Positions 23,776-35,673 of a stretch of 64,000 nt of DNA are shown piece by piece. A program made the position numbers and the translations under genes. The notes under the pieces were generated by a model. That model made no database searches. It was not told the origin of the DNA and was given only the letters and a program-made list of their open reading frames with translations. Positions within the stretch are counted from its first letter, which is position 1; each line of letters opens with the position of its first letter. Source of the stretch: Rhopalosiphum padi (lineage: Eukaryota; Arthropoda; Insecta; Hemiptera; Aphididae); the NCBI RefSeq assembly GCF_020882245.1, contig NC_083598.1, positions 34,199,858-34,263,857 on the forward strand. Reading direction: 5' to 3'.

Positions 23776-25764
23776 TTATCTTGGAACTGAATATGGCTGT
23801 TCTTCTCCAGATTCGTGGTATTTGATGTAGCTTTTTTTGTGACTAAAATCTTTTTTGTCCTCTTGCCAACCTCTTTTAGGTGCATTATTATAATTGAACC
23901 GTTTTTCGGTTAAGCCATAAAGATTATCAATTTCTTCTAAATCATCTCTAAAAAATAAATAAAATGTTTAGTTAAATAAACATAACTGAGCAGAGCAATA
24001 ATTGTATTGATATTTTTTAAGTTGTATGACTGTCGCCAGTCGCCACCTATTAGAACAAGAAAAATGCTTCAATCATCAACTTCAAGGATAGTTTCTGGTA
24101 GAAAATTGGTTCTAGTAACTATCTAGTATTTTAAGTACATTAAGATGTAAAGTAAAATATTTTCCTAGTCAAAAAGCTTTAAAATGTAATATAGTTTATA
24201 GTATATTATTCTTATAAAAATTAAAAAAAAAAAAAAGTAATTTCATATTTAAATTTATTTTCATAATTTCATTATTTTTCAGGATATTTGAAATTACAAT
24301 GTTGATGATTCTTTTAAACGTATACAATTTATATACTTATAAGTTATAACGTTTGTTTTTATTTGTATTTTATATTCTAGAAATGCGATAAATAAAAAAG
24401 AATTATTTTTAATATGCAAGTACAGTAGAAACTCATTTAACCGTCGCTCTCTGTTATTCATCATCGGTCACCATAAAAAAAAAAGGTAATGATGCAATCA
24501 TTGAAATTTTGAATGATATTTAAATTATTTTTAATGTCACTGCCATTGACGAAGAAGTTGATGGTGACATCAAAGATTTAGTGCTTGACTTAAAACCACC
24601 AACTAGCTATGCAGAATCAAAAGCAATATGTTATCAAAATACATTGATTGGTTCGAGGTACAAGAGGAAACAAATGCAACACAGGTCTTATTTCTTGTAA
24701 AATATGAAACATAGCCGCTCAAAAAGCTCGTGCCTTAAAAAACAGAAGAAAATGACGGATTATTTAGTATGGGATTATTTTTATTATTATATTTTATATA
24801 TTACTAGTTTATTATTTTATTATTTTTGTCTGTAAATGACGATGTAAAATATATATGGTTATTGGAAAATTATATTTTGTATTATTGTATATTTCTGTTA
24901 ACTGACTATTCGATTACCCGTTATTATCCCGGTCCCGACAGCGGTGGTTAATCAAGTTTCTACTGAATTAACAATTATTTATTTCCACATTTATAAAGAA
25001 ACCATTATAAATTATGTTATTTTTACTACTAGTAATGACATAAGTGAGTTCAACTTGTAATAATTAGTACCAATTAATATGTTTACAACTATTTAAAATT
25101 TGGAATTGTATATAAATGTATGTTAATCAACATTTTAAAATAATATTACTCTACAGTAGTCTGCAAACAATACAACAAAATTAACATAGTTACAAGACTG
25201 TGATAAAGTTATACTCGTCAATGTCAAATAATATAAAAGTCCATTACGATCGAAACATAAATAAACATCTAACGAAATATGTTGTTAATATAAATAAATC
25301 TATAAGAATATAAGTATGTAAATTGAATATATATAATAAGTACATAAACATTGATTTGACAAACCTATAACAAACTGTTCCACATCGTAGTGCTGCTACT
25401 TTTTTATTAGTTATGGGGTCTGTAACATCACCTAAGGGATACACCACTTTGAGAACTTGATGAGTAATATGTGTTGTTAGTTTTTCTGGTAATTCCTGAA
25501 TAAGCACAACATCACCAGTCTTGCATTGTTTTTCTGGATCATGAGCATAGTACACTTCATCTTTATTAAAATACTATATAAAAAAAAAAAAAAACCATAA
25601 CATTTATTTTTGTACGATAAATAACGTTTTATTATATAACTCACCATTAAAAGGTTTTGGTCTAATTCTAGTTTCTTAACAATAATTTTTGATGCATTTT
25701 GTTTGACAGATGGAGCACACCGGCCCAAAAGCAGTAAAGATTTAGCAGCTCCAACTAAACTCAT
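23776..25764 (-). CDS. mRpS17: Mitochondrial small ribosomal subunit protein uS17m
   Basis: Three exons on the minus strand: 25764-25645, 25573-25365 and 23947-23776. They join in phase to 166 residues ending ...PYSVPR. The core has the uS17m signature: DPEKQCKTGDVVLI, PEKLTTHITHQVLKVVYPLG and DVTDPITNKK. Bacterial S17 has the same OB fold that contacts 16S rRNA; here it is a structural protein of the mitoribosome small subunit. The first about 30 residues (MSLVGAAKSLLLLGRC) lack acids, as in a mitochondrial import signal. The last exon adds a charged tail found in animal mitochondrial versions. Intron 2 is 1.4 kb and holds a pogo-like transposon relic. The gene diverges from the UPF0598 gene, about 1.0 kb away, which is also probably mitochondrial. 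Confidence 0.92.
24423..24965. mobile_element. pogo/Tigger-like DNA transposon relic
   Basis: The left end CAGTAGAAACTCATTTAACC closely matches the inverted right end CAGTAGAAACTTGATTAACC, 543 bp apart. A TA precedes the left end as in Tc1/mariner insertions; the right TA is changed to AA. Inside, plus-strand pieces such as PPTSYAESKAICYQNTL and a late KKQKKMTDY resemble the C-terminal region of Tigger transposases. It is heavily deleted and lies in uS17m intron 2. Confidence 0.68.
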
Positions 25765-26791
25765 GGCTATAGTCAGCGATTATAGTTAAAAACTTGGCTC
25801 AAACTCAATATAAAACACGAAGAAACAATCAGAGATCTTTTATTTTTTTATTTTTAATTGTGATATGATTGATATAAATTTTGAAGTTACCTACTACAAC
25901 AAAGTACAAATGCATAAAAATTGAATTTTAACAGAAAAAATCATGCTCGAACATCGTATTTCCTAAACCGGACTCAAAATTGATATCATAGTTAATATCA
26001 CAGATCAAAAATAGTAATAATAATATTATCTTAAAGCGCACTGAATACTGATAACATGGAATAAAGATAAGAATGTGAAATTTACAACATTATTGAAATG
26101 TATTACTCATTACCGCGATTAAAGATATCTTTAATCGTAGGTACTATTCGTCTATTCGTACTCATTAGTCACTACTAAAAACAGTAAACAACATTAGTAA
26201 ATAGTAATAAGTAATAAGTGAATTCACAAAAATAATAGTCGTACATGTAGACTGTGGTTAACCTATAGTGCCTTATTATAGTTATTATTATATTATATAT
26301 CGTCATAATATTAGTCTGTGCTGGGGACACAGAGTTTGTAGAGCTACAAATGTTTAATTGAACAAGACATAACAAACATTGAAATGTCCATTATCTAATA
26401 CAGCCAATATAGGTATGCATAGTAATTACAGTCGTGAATACAAATTAATCTGTTTAGGTAAATAACTTGTTTGGAAATGAAATCTGTTATCCAATGTTTA
26501 AAGCACAGTTTTTATGTATGTACCATATGCTCAAATGAAAAATTCTAATCAAGATCTAAAATTTTATGTATTACGAATTTAAAAATATTCAATCGGTATC
26601 ATCGACTGAGTATTATAAAATAATTGTAAAAGATTTAACAATTTATTATTGATAGAACTACGTTATAAGGAATAAGGACTATTTGTTCTTTATATTAAAT
26701 TTGTAACATAAAATCATAATAAATAGAATACTTTTTTTTGTTTATTAAGGCTATTTATTCACGGTGCTGCAGCTGTCTTATAATAAACCAA
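25765..26791. promoter_or_regulatory. Divergent intergenic region between uS17m and UPF0598
   Basis: About 1 kb between two start codons pointing away from each other, so it should hold both promoters. A short palindrome (ttaaagatatctttaa at about 26118-26133) is visible. No TATA box or known factor site can be assigned with confidence. The 66-codon minus-strand frame at 26175-26375 looks like chance. Confidence 0.45.
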
Positions 26792-28310
26792 ATGTTTATG
26801 TATAAAACTCAAACAATGTTCTTAGCAGTTTGTATAAAGACTAATTATTTTTTGAAGAATTTCTCGAATTTCAAAAATAAAGTTCAAATTATTACAACAA
26901 ATAAAACCTACTCAACTGTACCCTACGTACAAGGACAATCACCAGAGAACAAAATCAGAGAATATTTCTATTACATAGATCACCAAGGAATGGTTTGTAG
27001 ATAAATATGTATTAATTAGTTAACTGAAAAATGTAATAAAAATGTTTGGTACAAAATATTTGTCAACATATCTAGTACTTTATTTGCTATACTTCAGAAT
27101 CTAAAACTTAACTATTATTCTAAATATTTTTTCTAAAAACTTGTGATTTGTATGTTTATTTACATATTATAACCTTTGGAAAAAAATACATTGATTATAT
27201 TTTTTTAAATATTTGCTATTTTTAATGCCTTATTAACAGTGCTCGAATTGGGAAAAATTAAGTAGAGGAGCTCAATCAAACGATTTAAAAACTGCGTTCC
27301 AAGGGTACAATTAGTTAACACAGGCCCGTGAGGGGGTTCACCCCCCTTTGCTACCTTGATTAGATTTTAAATACCACTTTTCCACAACACAGATATTTTA
27401 ATTTTACCTTCATACTAGCCCACATAATAGATGTATACAATAAATTATAGGCAAAGAACAGTATGATATTATAGTTAATTATAATCAGAAAACTACAAAA
27501 AAAATATATAGAGTCATAGAAGTAATAATAATATTAATAAACTATTATCAAAAATAATTTTGATACTAAAAATTGTAAAATTCGTTACCCCCAAATTCGA
27601 GCATTGCTTATTACTTATTAGACATTTAACCTATTTTACAACATTTTTCATTTTATTTTAAGATAATGAACAAATATTAAAATATTTGTAATTTTTAGCT
27701 TTTTCTGGATGATAGCAAAATGAAAAATTTTACATCAGCTTATAAAGGTAAACATTTTGTTATGTTTAATAAATGTTTTATAATAACAATTACTACTGTT
27801 ATTTTTTAATTTATAATTTAAATAAATGTCATAATAATTTCAAAATGTTTTAAAATATTTTTTTTTTTTTCAGAAATAGATTTTTTAGTTTTTTTTTTCA
27901 AGCGGTTAAAATTAAATACAACTGATCGATATAAAGAACACTTTCCATGGATATCATTATGTGGTAGAGAACGGAATTTTGTTAGATGTGACGACCATCC
28001 AATCGTCTTCAACCAAGTAATTAAAGGTGATGATGGCAATCTCTTATTTTGTCATAATCATGCAGGGCCAAAGTTGACAGTTTTATTTCAACCCGATAAA
28101 CTTTGGATGGATGTTGAAAACGGTAGAGTTTACCATCCAGCCAATGATCAACACGGTTCAATAGGACTTGTATCATCTAAAACAGCTATTGAATTTAGTA
28201 AAATGTTTATATACAATGATACAAACAACTATGTGCCTACACATTTTTTGTGGAATGGTAAAAAGTATGTTCTAGACCCAGATTGGTTCAGACATTTGAT
28301 TCGCAAATAA
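26792..28310 (+). CDS. UPF0598 family protein (C8orf82 homologue), probably mitochondrial
   Basis: Three exons: 26792-26992, 27699-27747 and 27874-28310. They join in phase to 228 residues. The conserved UPF0598 pattern is clear: YYIDHQGMLFLDD across the first junction, KNFTSAYK, then CGRERNFVRCDDHPIVF, NGRVYHP and GLVSSKTAIEFS. Vertebrate C8orf82 has the same motifs in the same order, and its biochemical function is unknown. The N-terminal about 60 residues are rich in K, N and hydrophobics with very few acids, which suggests an import signal. I chose the ATG at 26792; the open frame extends upstream without another ATG. Intron 1 carries a hAT-like MITE. The gene converges on TTC27, with 514 bp between stop codons. 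Confidence 0.9.
27237..27606. mobile_element. hAT-like MITE in UPF0598 intron 1
   Basis: The left end CAGTGCTCGAATTGGG mirrors the right end CCCAAATTCGAGCATTG with small changes. The flanking 8-mers CTTATTAA (27229-27236) and CTTATTAC (27607-27614) match at 7 of 8, which is good evidence for an 8-bp target duplication. The interior includes the palindrome gggggttcaccccc and no transposase. Confidence 0.78.
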
Positions 28311-28520
28311 GTAAAATTTAAGTTTTTAAGTGAATAGTGTCAATCTTAAATATAAATATTATATAATATATGTGTGTGTAATTATAAAGTCTGCATTGTT
28401 GAAATTGATCTGTACATTTCTTTATTTTTTAAATTTTATTAATGTAGTTTTTTTCTGCAATAACAATTACTGTCAATTAGTGTAAGACATACTATAACAA
28501 CTCTGTAGAAATTGGACTAC

Positions 28521-28526
28521 AATAAA
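28521..28526 (+). terminator. Candidate poly(A) signal of the UPF0598 gene
   Basis: AATAAA, 211 nt beyond the stop. It is the first canonical hexamer I found on this strand after the gene. Confidence 0.4.
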
Positions 28527-28620
28527 AATAATATATCGTTGTACAAGGCTCAATATTTTATAAATAACAAAAAAGTTTGATTCTTTTAGTTTAGATTTTA
28601 CAAGTATTATTTTTAATACT

Positions 28621-28626
28621 TTTATT
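28621..28626 (-). terminator. Candidate poly(A) signal of TTC27
   Basis: TTTATT on the plus strand, so AATAAA on the minus strand, about 200 nt beyond the TTC27 stop. It lies about 100 bp from the opposing UPF0598 signal, so the two 3' ends may meet or overlap. Confidence 0.4.
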
Positions 28627-28824
28627 GAGAGTGGATCTACTTATACAAGACTTATGCAATCATCAATTTTTTTTCAGAATACTTAGTATTATAAATTTCA
28701 TTAATTTGTATCTGTTACTCATTAAATACATTATGATAGCAGGATTTCTTAAAATAATGAAAACAAATATTTATATAATTAAGTTATATCATTATATGAT
28801 TATAATAATTATTATAAAAGATAA

Positions 28825-31800
28825 CTACACTTCTCTTGAAAGTTGAAGTTTGATTTCGTTTAATATATTTTTTACTTTTTCAAATTCTTCTCTTATGTCT
28901 GCACTTTCCATTAGGTCTTTTTCTTTCTGCATGACAAAATATTAAAAAATAAATAATAATGTATAAACAAAAATAATTTAAAAACACTTACTTCAATTTG
29001 TGACACCACTGACACTAGCATTAGTTTAGCAGATGACAGGAATCGTTTTTTTTTGTTCACTATTTTCTGTTTGGTTACTACAACTAATGTATGCTGCAAA
29101 GTCAAAAAAGTTTTAATACACTATTTAATATACATTATTTAAAATAAATATATATTCAGTAATATACCATCTGCTAGATTTAGTGATAATCTAGAGACAA
29201 TCAAACAAGAATTTTTTTCTTGAGTCCACTTGTTGCCTTGTGTGGTGAAACGATGGGCACATTGTAAATGGTGTAAAACTTTATCAGCCGTTTCCTTATT
29301 TGGTATTGGTACAGCTTCTTCAAGATGTGCATACAATGCCCAAATTTCACCATCATTTTGTACCTAAATAATAAATATAATTGTAATTAATAAAAATGTA
29401 GTTTGATGAATAATTAAAATATAATCTATCGCACTTGTGATGTAAGTCTTCCAAAAAGTTGTAATAAACATTTCCTATGCTCTGATGCTGGCCTATCGTT
29501 TTCGTCTTTAACATTATTCTGTACGGCTTGGACTAGAATCCTCAAAACTTCCACATCTATGTGCTTACTTTTTAAATCTAATAATCTATGATAACATTTG
29601 ATTGCCTTTGATAACAAAGAATATTCTTGTTACAATATATATAATAGTTATTATTTTAGTAATGGATGTAATACCTCTTCAAAACAACCGCAATCAACAC
29701 TGACTACCATCAAATTGTCCCAAACCATCCAACTTTCATAGTTACATTTCACAGCTTCTTTTAATGCATAATAAGCTCTTGATTTTTGACCATTTTTAAT
29801 ATAACATTTTGCTAAATTGTTCCAAGCTTCAAAACACTGAATTTAAAAACAAAAAATACATCATTCAATTGACAATCAGAACAATTAGTTTTGGATTGAA
29901 ATGTATGAAACATATTATTTTAATATTTTGTGTATTACAACAACCAAAAACCTTGGCAAAAAAACTATAATTGCTGGTTTCCCCAAATGCAGTAAAATAT
30001 AATATAACCACATACAAGCATAGAAAAATATTTAACTTTAATTATTCTGCTATAGCATTGTGGTAAAATGTGTGTTAATATATATTTCAAAAATAAAATA
30101 TTATTTTATTTTTTTGACAATCTAAAACTAACTGTTTCATTACTCACATCACTCTCGATGTCACAGTATCTTCTATATGCTTCTGCAGCTTCTGTCCATC
30201 TTTCTTCAACCATACATGCGAAACCAAGTCTAAACCACAAGTTTTCTTGTAAAGAATTTATTTTGAGAGAAATTTTGAAATGATCTATACTCTCTTTATA
30301 CTATAAATATAAAAACAATAAATAAAAATGACTATCTTAGATATGAGTATTTTTTTTCAAATTTAAAATAATACACCTTACTTCTTTTCTTGTATAATAA
30401 TAAAAAGCCCAGTGTTTTTGTGCACGACTACTTCGATAATCTGAAATTTTCCATGCTTCCTCATAAAGAGATTTATCATCAGTAGCATCTCCAAGCAAAC
30501 ATAATACTAAAATATGTTTGGCTACAGTGAGATTTGGTGATTTTAACTCATTTTCAAGAATTTGTGCAGCCTATTATAAATTAAATTTATTAATGTCATT
30601 TAAATTTTTTTAAATTTTAACCACTAATGTTACTTTATGTCTATGGCCTTGGGTATTGTAACAAGCAACACATTCTTCCCACAAATCAAGAGCTAAGAAC
30701 CAATCTAATGCACTTTGAATGGCACCAATTGAGAGCATTATATTCCCCAAATATGATTTTAGTTGCCAAGAAGGTGAAACAAAAGAACAATGAAACAGAT
30801 ATAATCTCTCAACATTAAGTGGACTTGATACTTCCAAACTGCTTAGTAAACTCTAAAAAAAGATTTAATTTTAATTTTAATTGTTAATTACAGTTGTTTT
30901 AAATATATTTACCTCAATTTGTTGCATTGCTCGTTCCACTGATTTCCTATTATCCCTTTCTAGTACAGATCGTTGGAGCAAAGTTGATACATGAATACTC
31001 CACACAGATTGTTGTGACACCAAACACTATAGTATTAGACCAATATTTAACTAATGTTAAGAAATAAATCATAAAAAAATTACTCTTATATATGGCTGCA
31101 GTTCTTCGAATTGTAGATCATCTTTGGGTTTACATTTTTGTTCCAATATACTTTAAGAAAAATAAAATGATCTTAAATTTAAAACAAAAATGTAGATAAA
31201 TAATATTATATAGGATTAAATGTAGTATTTACAGTGTATTTAAGATGGCTGCTTGTTGAAGACTGTTCAATTTAGGAAATTTTCCAGCACTTTCATTAGA
31301 GAATTTGATATCTGGTAAACGATTTTCATCATCAAGCACACAATCCTATACAAAAAAAAACTATTTAAATTAATTTTGTCATTATATTTTTATACCAGAT
31401 GGCAAATAACTTACTTTAGGTAAATCAGAACATTCATGAGAAGTCAATAGATTGGTATTATTTTCTCTCTTATGTGAATTCACATTTAAGGTTAACTGGG
31501 CAAGTTCTTTAACTTGAAATTTAGTTCTTTTTCCCATTGCACCTAAAATAGTTCAATTAGCAAAATATAATTAATGAATGATAATATTTTAACTTACCGA
31601 CAAGTGAATGTTCTAAACCCAGTAAGTTCATTGCTGTGTTAAGACTGTCAGTAGCTTTTGAAATATTTCCATAGTGAGAAAGATAAATTTTACATTGCTC
31701 TAACCTAAATAAAGCTTCTTCTTCATCAGTTTCCCAAACAGTATTTTCCATTTGTTCAAAAGCAAGTTCAATCATATTTTTTATATCATTTGATAATTCA

Positions 31801-33765
31801 TTTAATAAAGATTGTAGAGTCGAGAGCATCCGTATTTGCCACCAAGATCGTGTCTAAATAAAATAAAAAAATAAATTACTGATATTATGTTACCTAATCG
31901 TTAAGTTACTACTAGTTATTCTTACAAAAATATTGATCTGATCGTTGCTAAAAACTGCATAAGAAAATACCAAAAGCTCAGGATACAATACTTTTCTAGA
32001 TACACAATCTAAATCATTAACTAAGCTTTCTACTACTGCTGTACTTGAACCCCAACTTTTTAAATCTCTAAAAACAACATAAATACAAATATTAAAATGT
32101 ATATCAACTGGAAAATGGTTTTAATTATGAATTGAATTTCTAATTGACTCATTATTATTAGAGAACACTAGAACTAATAAAGTGTTCATGAATATTTTAA
32201 GTGTGTAGTTAATAGGCAGTGGTGGATTTAACTGTCGTTTAGACGGAAAATGCCAACAGGGCCCCCCCCCCCTTCTAAATTATGTACTGTGTATGATTTT
32301 GTACGAGGCCTCTCTTATGGATTTGCCTACTTTATTTTAACCCTTAAATTCGCCACTGGTAGTAGGTCATAATAAAAGATAACATTAATTTTTTAATTTT
32401 AACTTATTTATTATATTACATTATTTAAAAAATGTAAAAAATGTTGTTAATTAACTGGAAAAAGTTTATGAAAGCTAAGGAATTTTAATTCTGTGAGATT
32501 TTATTTTAAGGGATTTTTATTCTCATTTTCATTCAAGAGTTATTTATGTCTGTCAAAATTATACAAATATTTTTTTTTCCATAGATCAATTTTTCAAGAG
32601 AAAAGATAATCATGTTTTATCGATAACATTAATAGAGAATAGTCAATTAGAAACTTAAAGCTAAACCCTGATATAACATACAATTTTGATATCAAAGGTC
32701 CTGTCCAATTTGCTTGTATAAACAGCTGATAACAGGCAACACCAAATGTGAAAATCACATTGTTTCTGAAACAAAAATATACTATTTATTTAATAAATAC
32801 TAATATTCTAAATTAACTATATATTATCAATTGTATGTTTATAATATCTATCAAAATATTAAATGAGATTACTTGAATACAAAATACCTGTTGCTTATAT
32901 TTTACTTTATAACACAGAAGATTAGATGCTAAAATACAATAATAAATAATTTATTATTTGATATTGATAAAGATGTAATGTACCAAACATACAATATAAA
33001 TCAGTAGTAATTATGACATATTACTTGTGTATATTATTGCTTTTATTAATCCATTATTAAAAAATAAAAAATTATTTACATATAAAAAAAATGCTTGTTA
33101 AAAATGTTAAATATTATTCAAACATAGACTCTAATTGAATATAGGTAATAAGTAATTACTAACAATTGTGTTAAACAGAATAAAAAATACCAAGATTTAT
33201 CCTCAGCGACTTTTGTAGAAAGCTGTATAATTTATTACCTGGATTATAATTTTTTTATACATAATTATTTGGTTTTAATGATGAATATACAAATTAGATT
33301 TTATCCCAATGATTCATATACATTTTGGTGCCACTAAAGAAAATATGATATACCTATTACAAATATAAGAACATTCTGCTAAATTACTCTAAAGATTTAT
33401 CACTAACTTATTAATTGCCATGTACTTACTTTGATGGATTCAAATGTAAGAAATCGCTTAAATGTTTTATAATATTTGAACTGAAATTTGACTTGCTTAT
33501 ATGTTCAAACTCGTTGTATAGTCTCAAAAACAAATCATTTTCCAAAACTTCAACAAAGTTGCCTTTTAGAACATTTTTCATTTCATTTGATGTAATATCA
33601 TCTGAAAGCAAAAGTTAATGAAAATTAATTATCGTTTCTTGTTTAATGTAAATAAAATGGTTCATAATAATTTATACCTGAAACAATTATTTCATTATAT
33701 ACATTTGAATATGTATCACCATATATCAGACACTTTTCCGTATCCGTAAATTTTTCGACGGACAT
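28825..33765 (-). CDS. TTC27: Tetratricopeptide repeat protein 27 (TTC27)
   Basis: Seventeen exons on the minus strand: 33765-33678, 33601-33430, 32765-32682, 32067-31926, 31853-31598, 31542-31415, 31345-31233, 31150-31084, 31026-30913, 30852-30634, 30570-30382, 30300-30148, 29836-29675, 29605-29435, 29363-29168, 29083-28992 and 28926-28825. Every junction keeps phase and gives 815 residues, close to the human length of about 840. Diagnostic stretches are QANWTGP, GAMGKRTKFQVKELAQ, LGNIMLSIGAIQSALD, then a run of TPR helices: NLWFRLGFACM, EAWNNLAKCYIKNGQ and AIKCYHRLLDL. TTC27/Emw1 family proteins are conserved TPR scaffolds needed for growth; their exact partners are poorly known. Intron 13 is only about 69 bp, and one acceptor (TCAAAG at 29606) has a poor pyrimidine tract. 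The 92-nt exon at 29083 could start at an upstream AG at 29094, but only 29083 keeps the frame. Confidence 0.94.
32217..32358. mobile_element. Short hAT-like MITE in TTC27 intron 3
   Basis: The left end CAGTGGTGGATTTAA and the inverted right end CAGTGGCGAATTTAA match at 13 of 15. The flanks ttaatagg and gtagtagg agree at 6 of 8. The interior has a run of ten C and no coding frame. Confidence 0.72.
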
Positions 33766-34016
33766 ATTATCTTTTATAAAACTAAATGTTTTAATTAAAA
33801 TAATAAAATATAACAATTTATTAATCGTATAATGCTATAATATAAATAATTTAAAACAATTTAATAATATTTATAAACAATATAAACGCAATAATTTCAA
33901 AACAAAAACATGCAGATTCTGTAATATACGACACATAACCTCAAATTCAATACTGTTATCAGTAACTTATCAACAATTATCACAGTTACCGCCAGTCAGT
34001 CGTGGTTTCTTGATAA

Positions 34017-34370
34017 ATATATGCTTACGCACTTCCTATTTTCCTCAGCTCTTGTAGGTAACTTACAAATTGTAAGTTATTGAAACATGATTTTTTCACC
34101 AAAATAGACTTGAGAAGTTTATCCAGATAAATGCGTTTCAAGTTTTTTATGTCTTTTTTTTTTGTATAGGTATTTTACATGATTTTTTAAAATTTTTAAA
34201 AATTTAAATAAAGATTTCAAATGAAAAAATAATCGGTTTGAAAAAAATTCAAAAATCTGTAACGCAGTTATCGATAAGAACTTCTCAAGTTTATTTTGGT
34301 GAAATAATCATTTTTCTACAACTAATTACTAATGAGAGCTGAGGAAAATAGAAAGTTTGAAAGCATGTTT
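34017..34370. mobile_element. Long palindromic MITE upstream of TTC27
   Basis: The left arm has cctattttcctcagctct and caccaaaatagacttgagaa. Both return inverted on the right as agagctgaggaaaatagaa and ttctcaagtttattttggtg. The arms are about 170 bp with an AT-only centre. It differs in sequence from the family in the protease introns. Confidence 0.72.
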
Positions 34371-35448
34371 CATTGTTTTACGGTCGAATTTCGTTAGGTA
34401 CCAGAACGGCCTAAGTGAACACAGTCCGTATAATCTACGTTTATGTCAAAAGTATAATGAAAAAACAAAAAAAAATGTTTGATATATATAATACACTTAT
34501 ACTTAGTTAATATTTGTGTAATTCTCGTATAGAATACGAATACGAAAAGATAACGTCGATGGTATATCCGTATATTTTACGAGATACAAATACGTTTATT
34601 CAACATCGTCACATCGATCGTACGTTTATTATTGGTTAGTCGAAGTTGCGTTGATGTTGGTGTAAAGAGTACCTAAATAAATGGATTTTCGCATACCGTT
34701 TTCTCTCTCTGGCCTACTCATAATATAATAAATACTTCAATAAAACCAAATACATGAAAACAGAAAAATCATCTTTTTTTTGTACTTTCGAGTAATCTTA
34801 GACTTTAGTGTGAAATCAGCCATCATCCATATTATAATAATTATAGAAAACAATATTTTGGAAGGTTCATATCGATGGATTTGTCTAAATATTGTCTCAA
34901 AACAATTTAATATCTATTTAAATGTCCCTATTCTAACAAAAATAAAAATTTTCGAAAGAATGTTCTCATGAAAAATAAGATCATAAATTCATAACCGTAC
35001 ATAGCCTTCTTCGTTTTTCGTTTTTAAATTCGCACTACAATCTACCAATCTCTCTGTCATAAAATTACGTACAATAAAAAATTTATGGAGATGGTCAACA
35101 GCAGATATCGCCAACATATTTCGATAGTATAAAAAATAACTTATTCAGTTGTTATACGAAAAAAAGAACACCATTTCCATGATCATGCAAACTTAATATT
35201 GATATATCCGCGAGAAATTCTTTCCGCTTTAAAATCTAAGTTACACGGAGTGGCTAGCAATATGTATTTCTAACCCTACACTATACCTTTATTTTATTTT
35301 TACTAAAATATTTTTCGTGCTATTATACCTTATAAACTGAGACCATAAAGTAGGTATTATTATACTGAGTACGTACAAAAATATCAACTTCTGTCTTGTA
35401 TACAATATTGAGGAAACAAAAATTAGATAACTATTTATTATACATATG

Positions 35449-35673
35449 AGCGGGGCCGAATCTAGGGGGGTTGGTGGTGGTGGTGGGGGTGAACCCAAGG
35501 CATCTGCACCGGAAATCTTTTGTTTACTTATTTTTTTTTGAGAGAGACAGAGAGAGTAACTGGTACATAAATATAACTATAAAAGTGGCATAATAAGAGG
35601 GGGACTGAATTATGTGAGGGCGCTAATTTCATACTTTGCCCCGGGTAAAAAATATATTAGATCCGGCACTGCT
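35449..35673. mobile_element. Decayed TIR element
   Basis: The left segment gcggggccgaatcta and the inverted right segment gcagtgccggatcta match at 12 of 15. Between them are G-rich and GTGG runs and no transposase. The borders are approximate and no target duplication is clear. Confidence 0.5.

Noticed and set aside
29084..29093. Alternative acceptor at 29094 for a TTC27 exon
   Set aside because: It has a better pyrimidine tract but would shift the frame after the phase 1 donor at 29168. The AG before 29083 keeps the frame.
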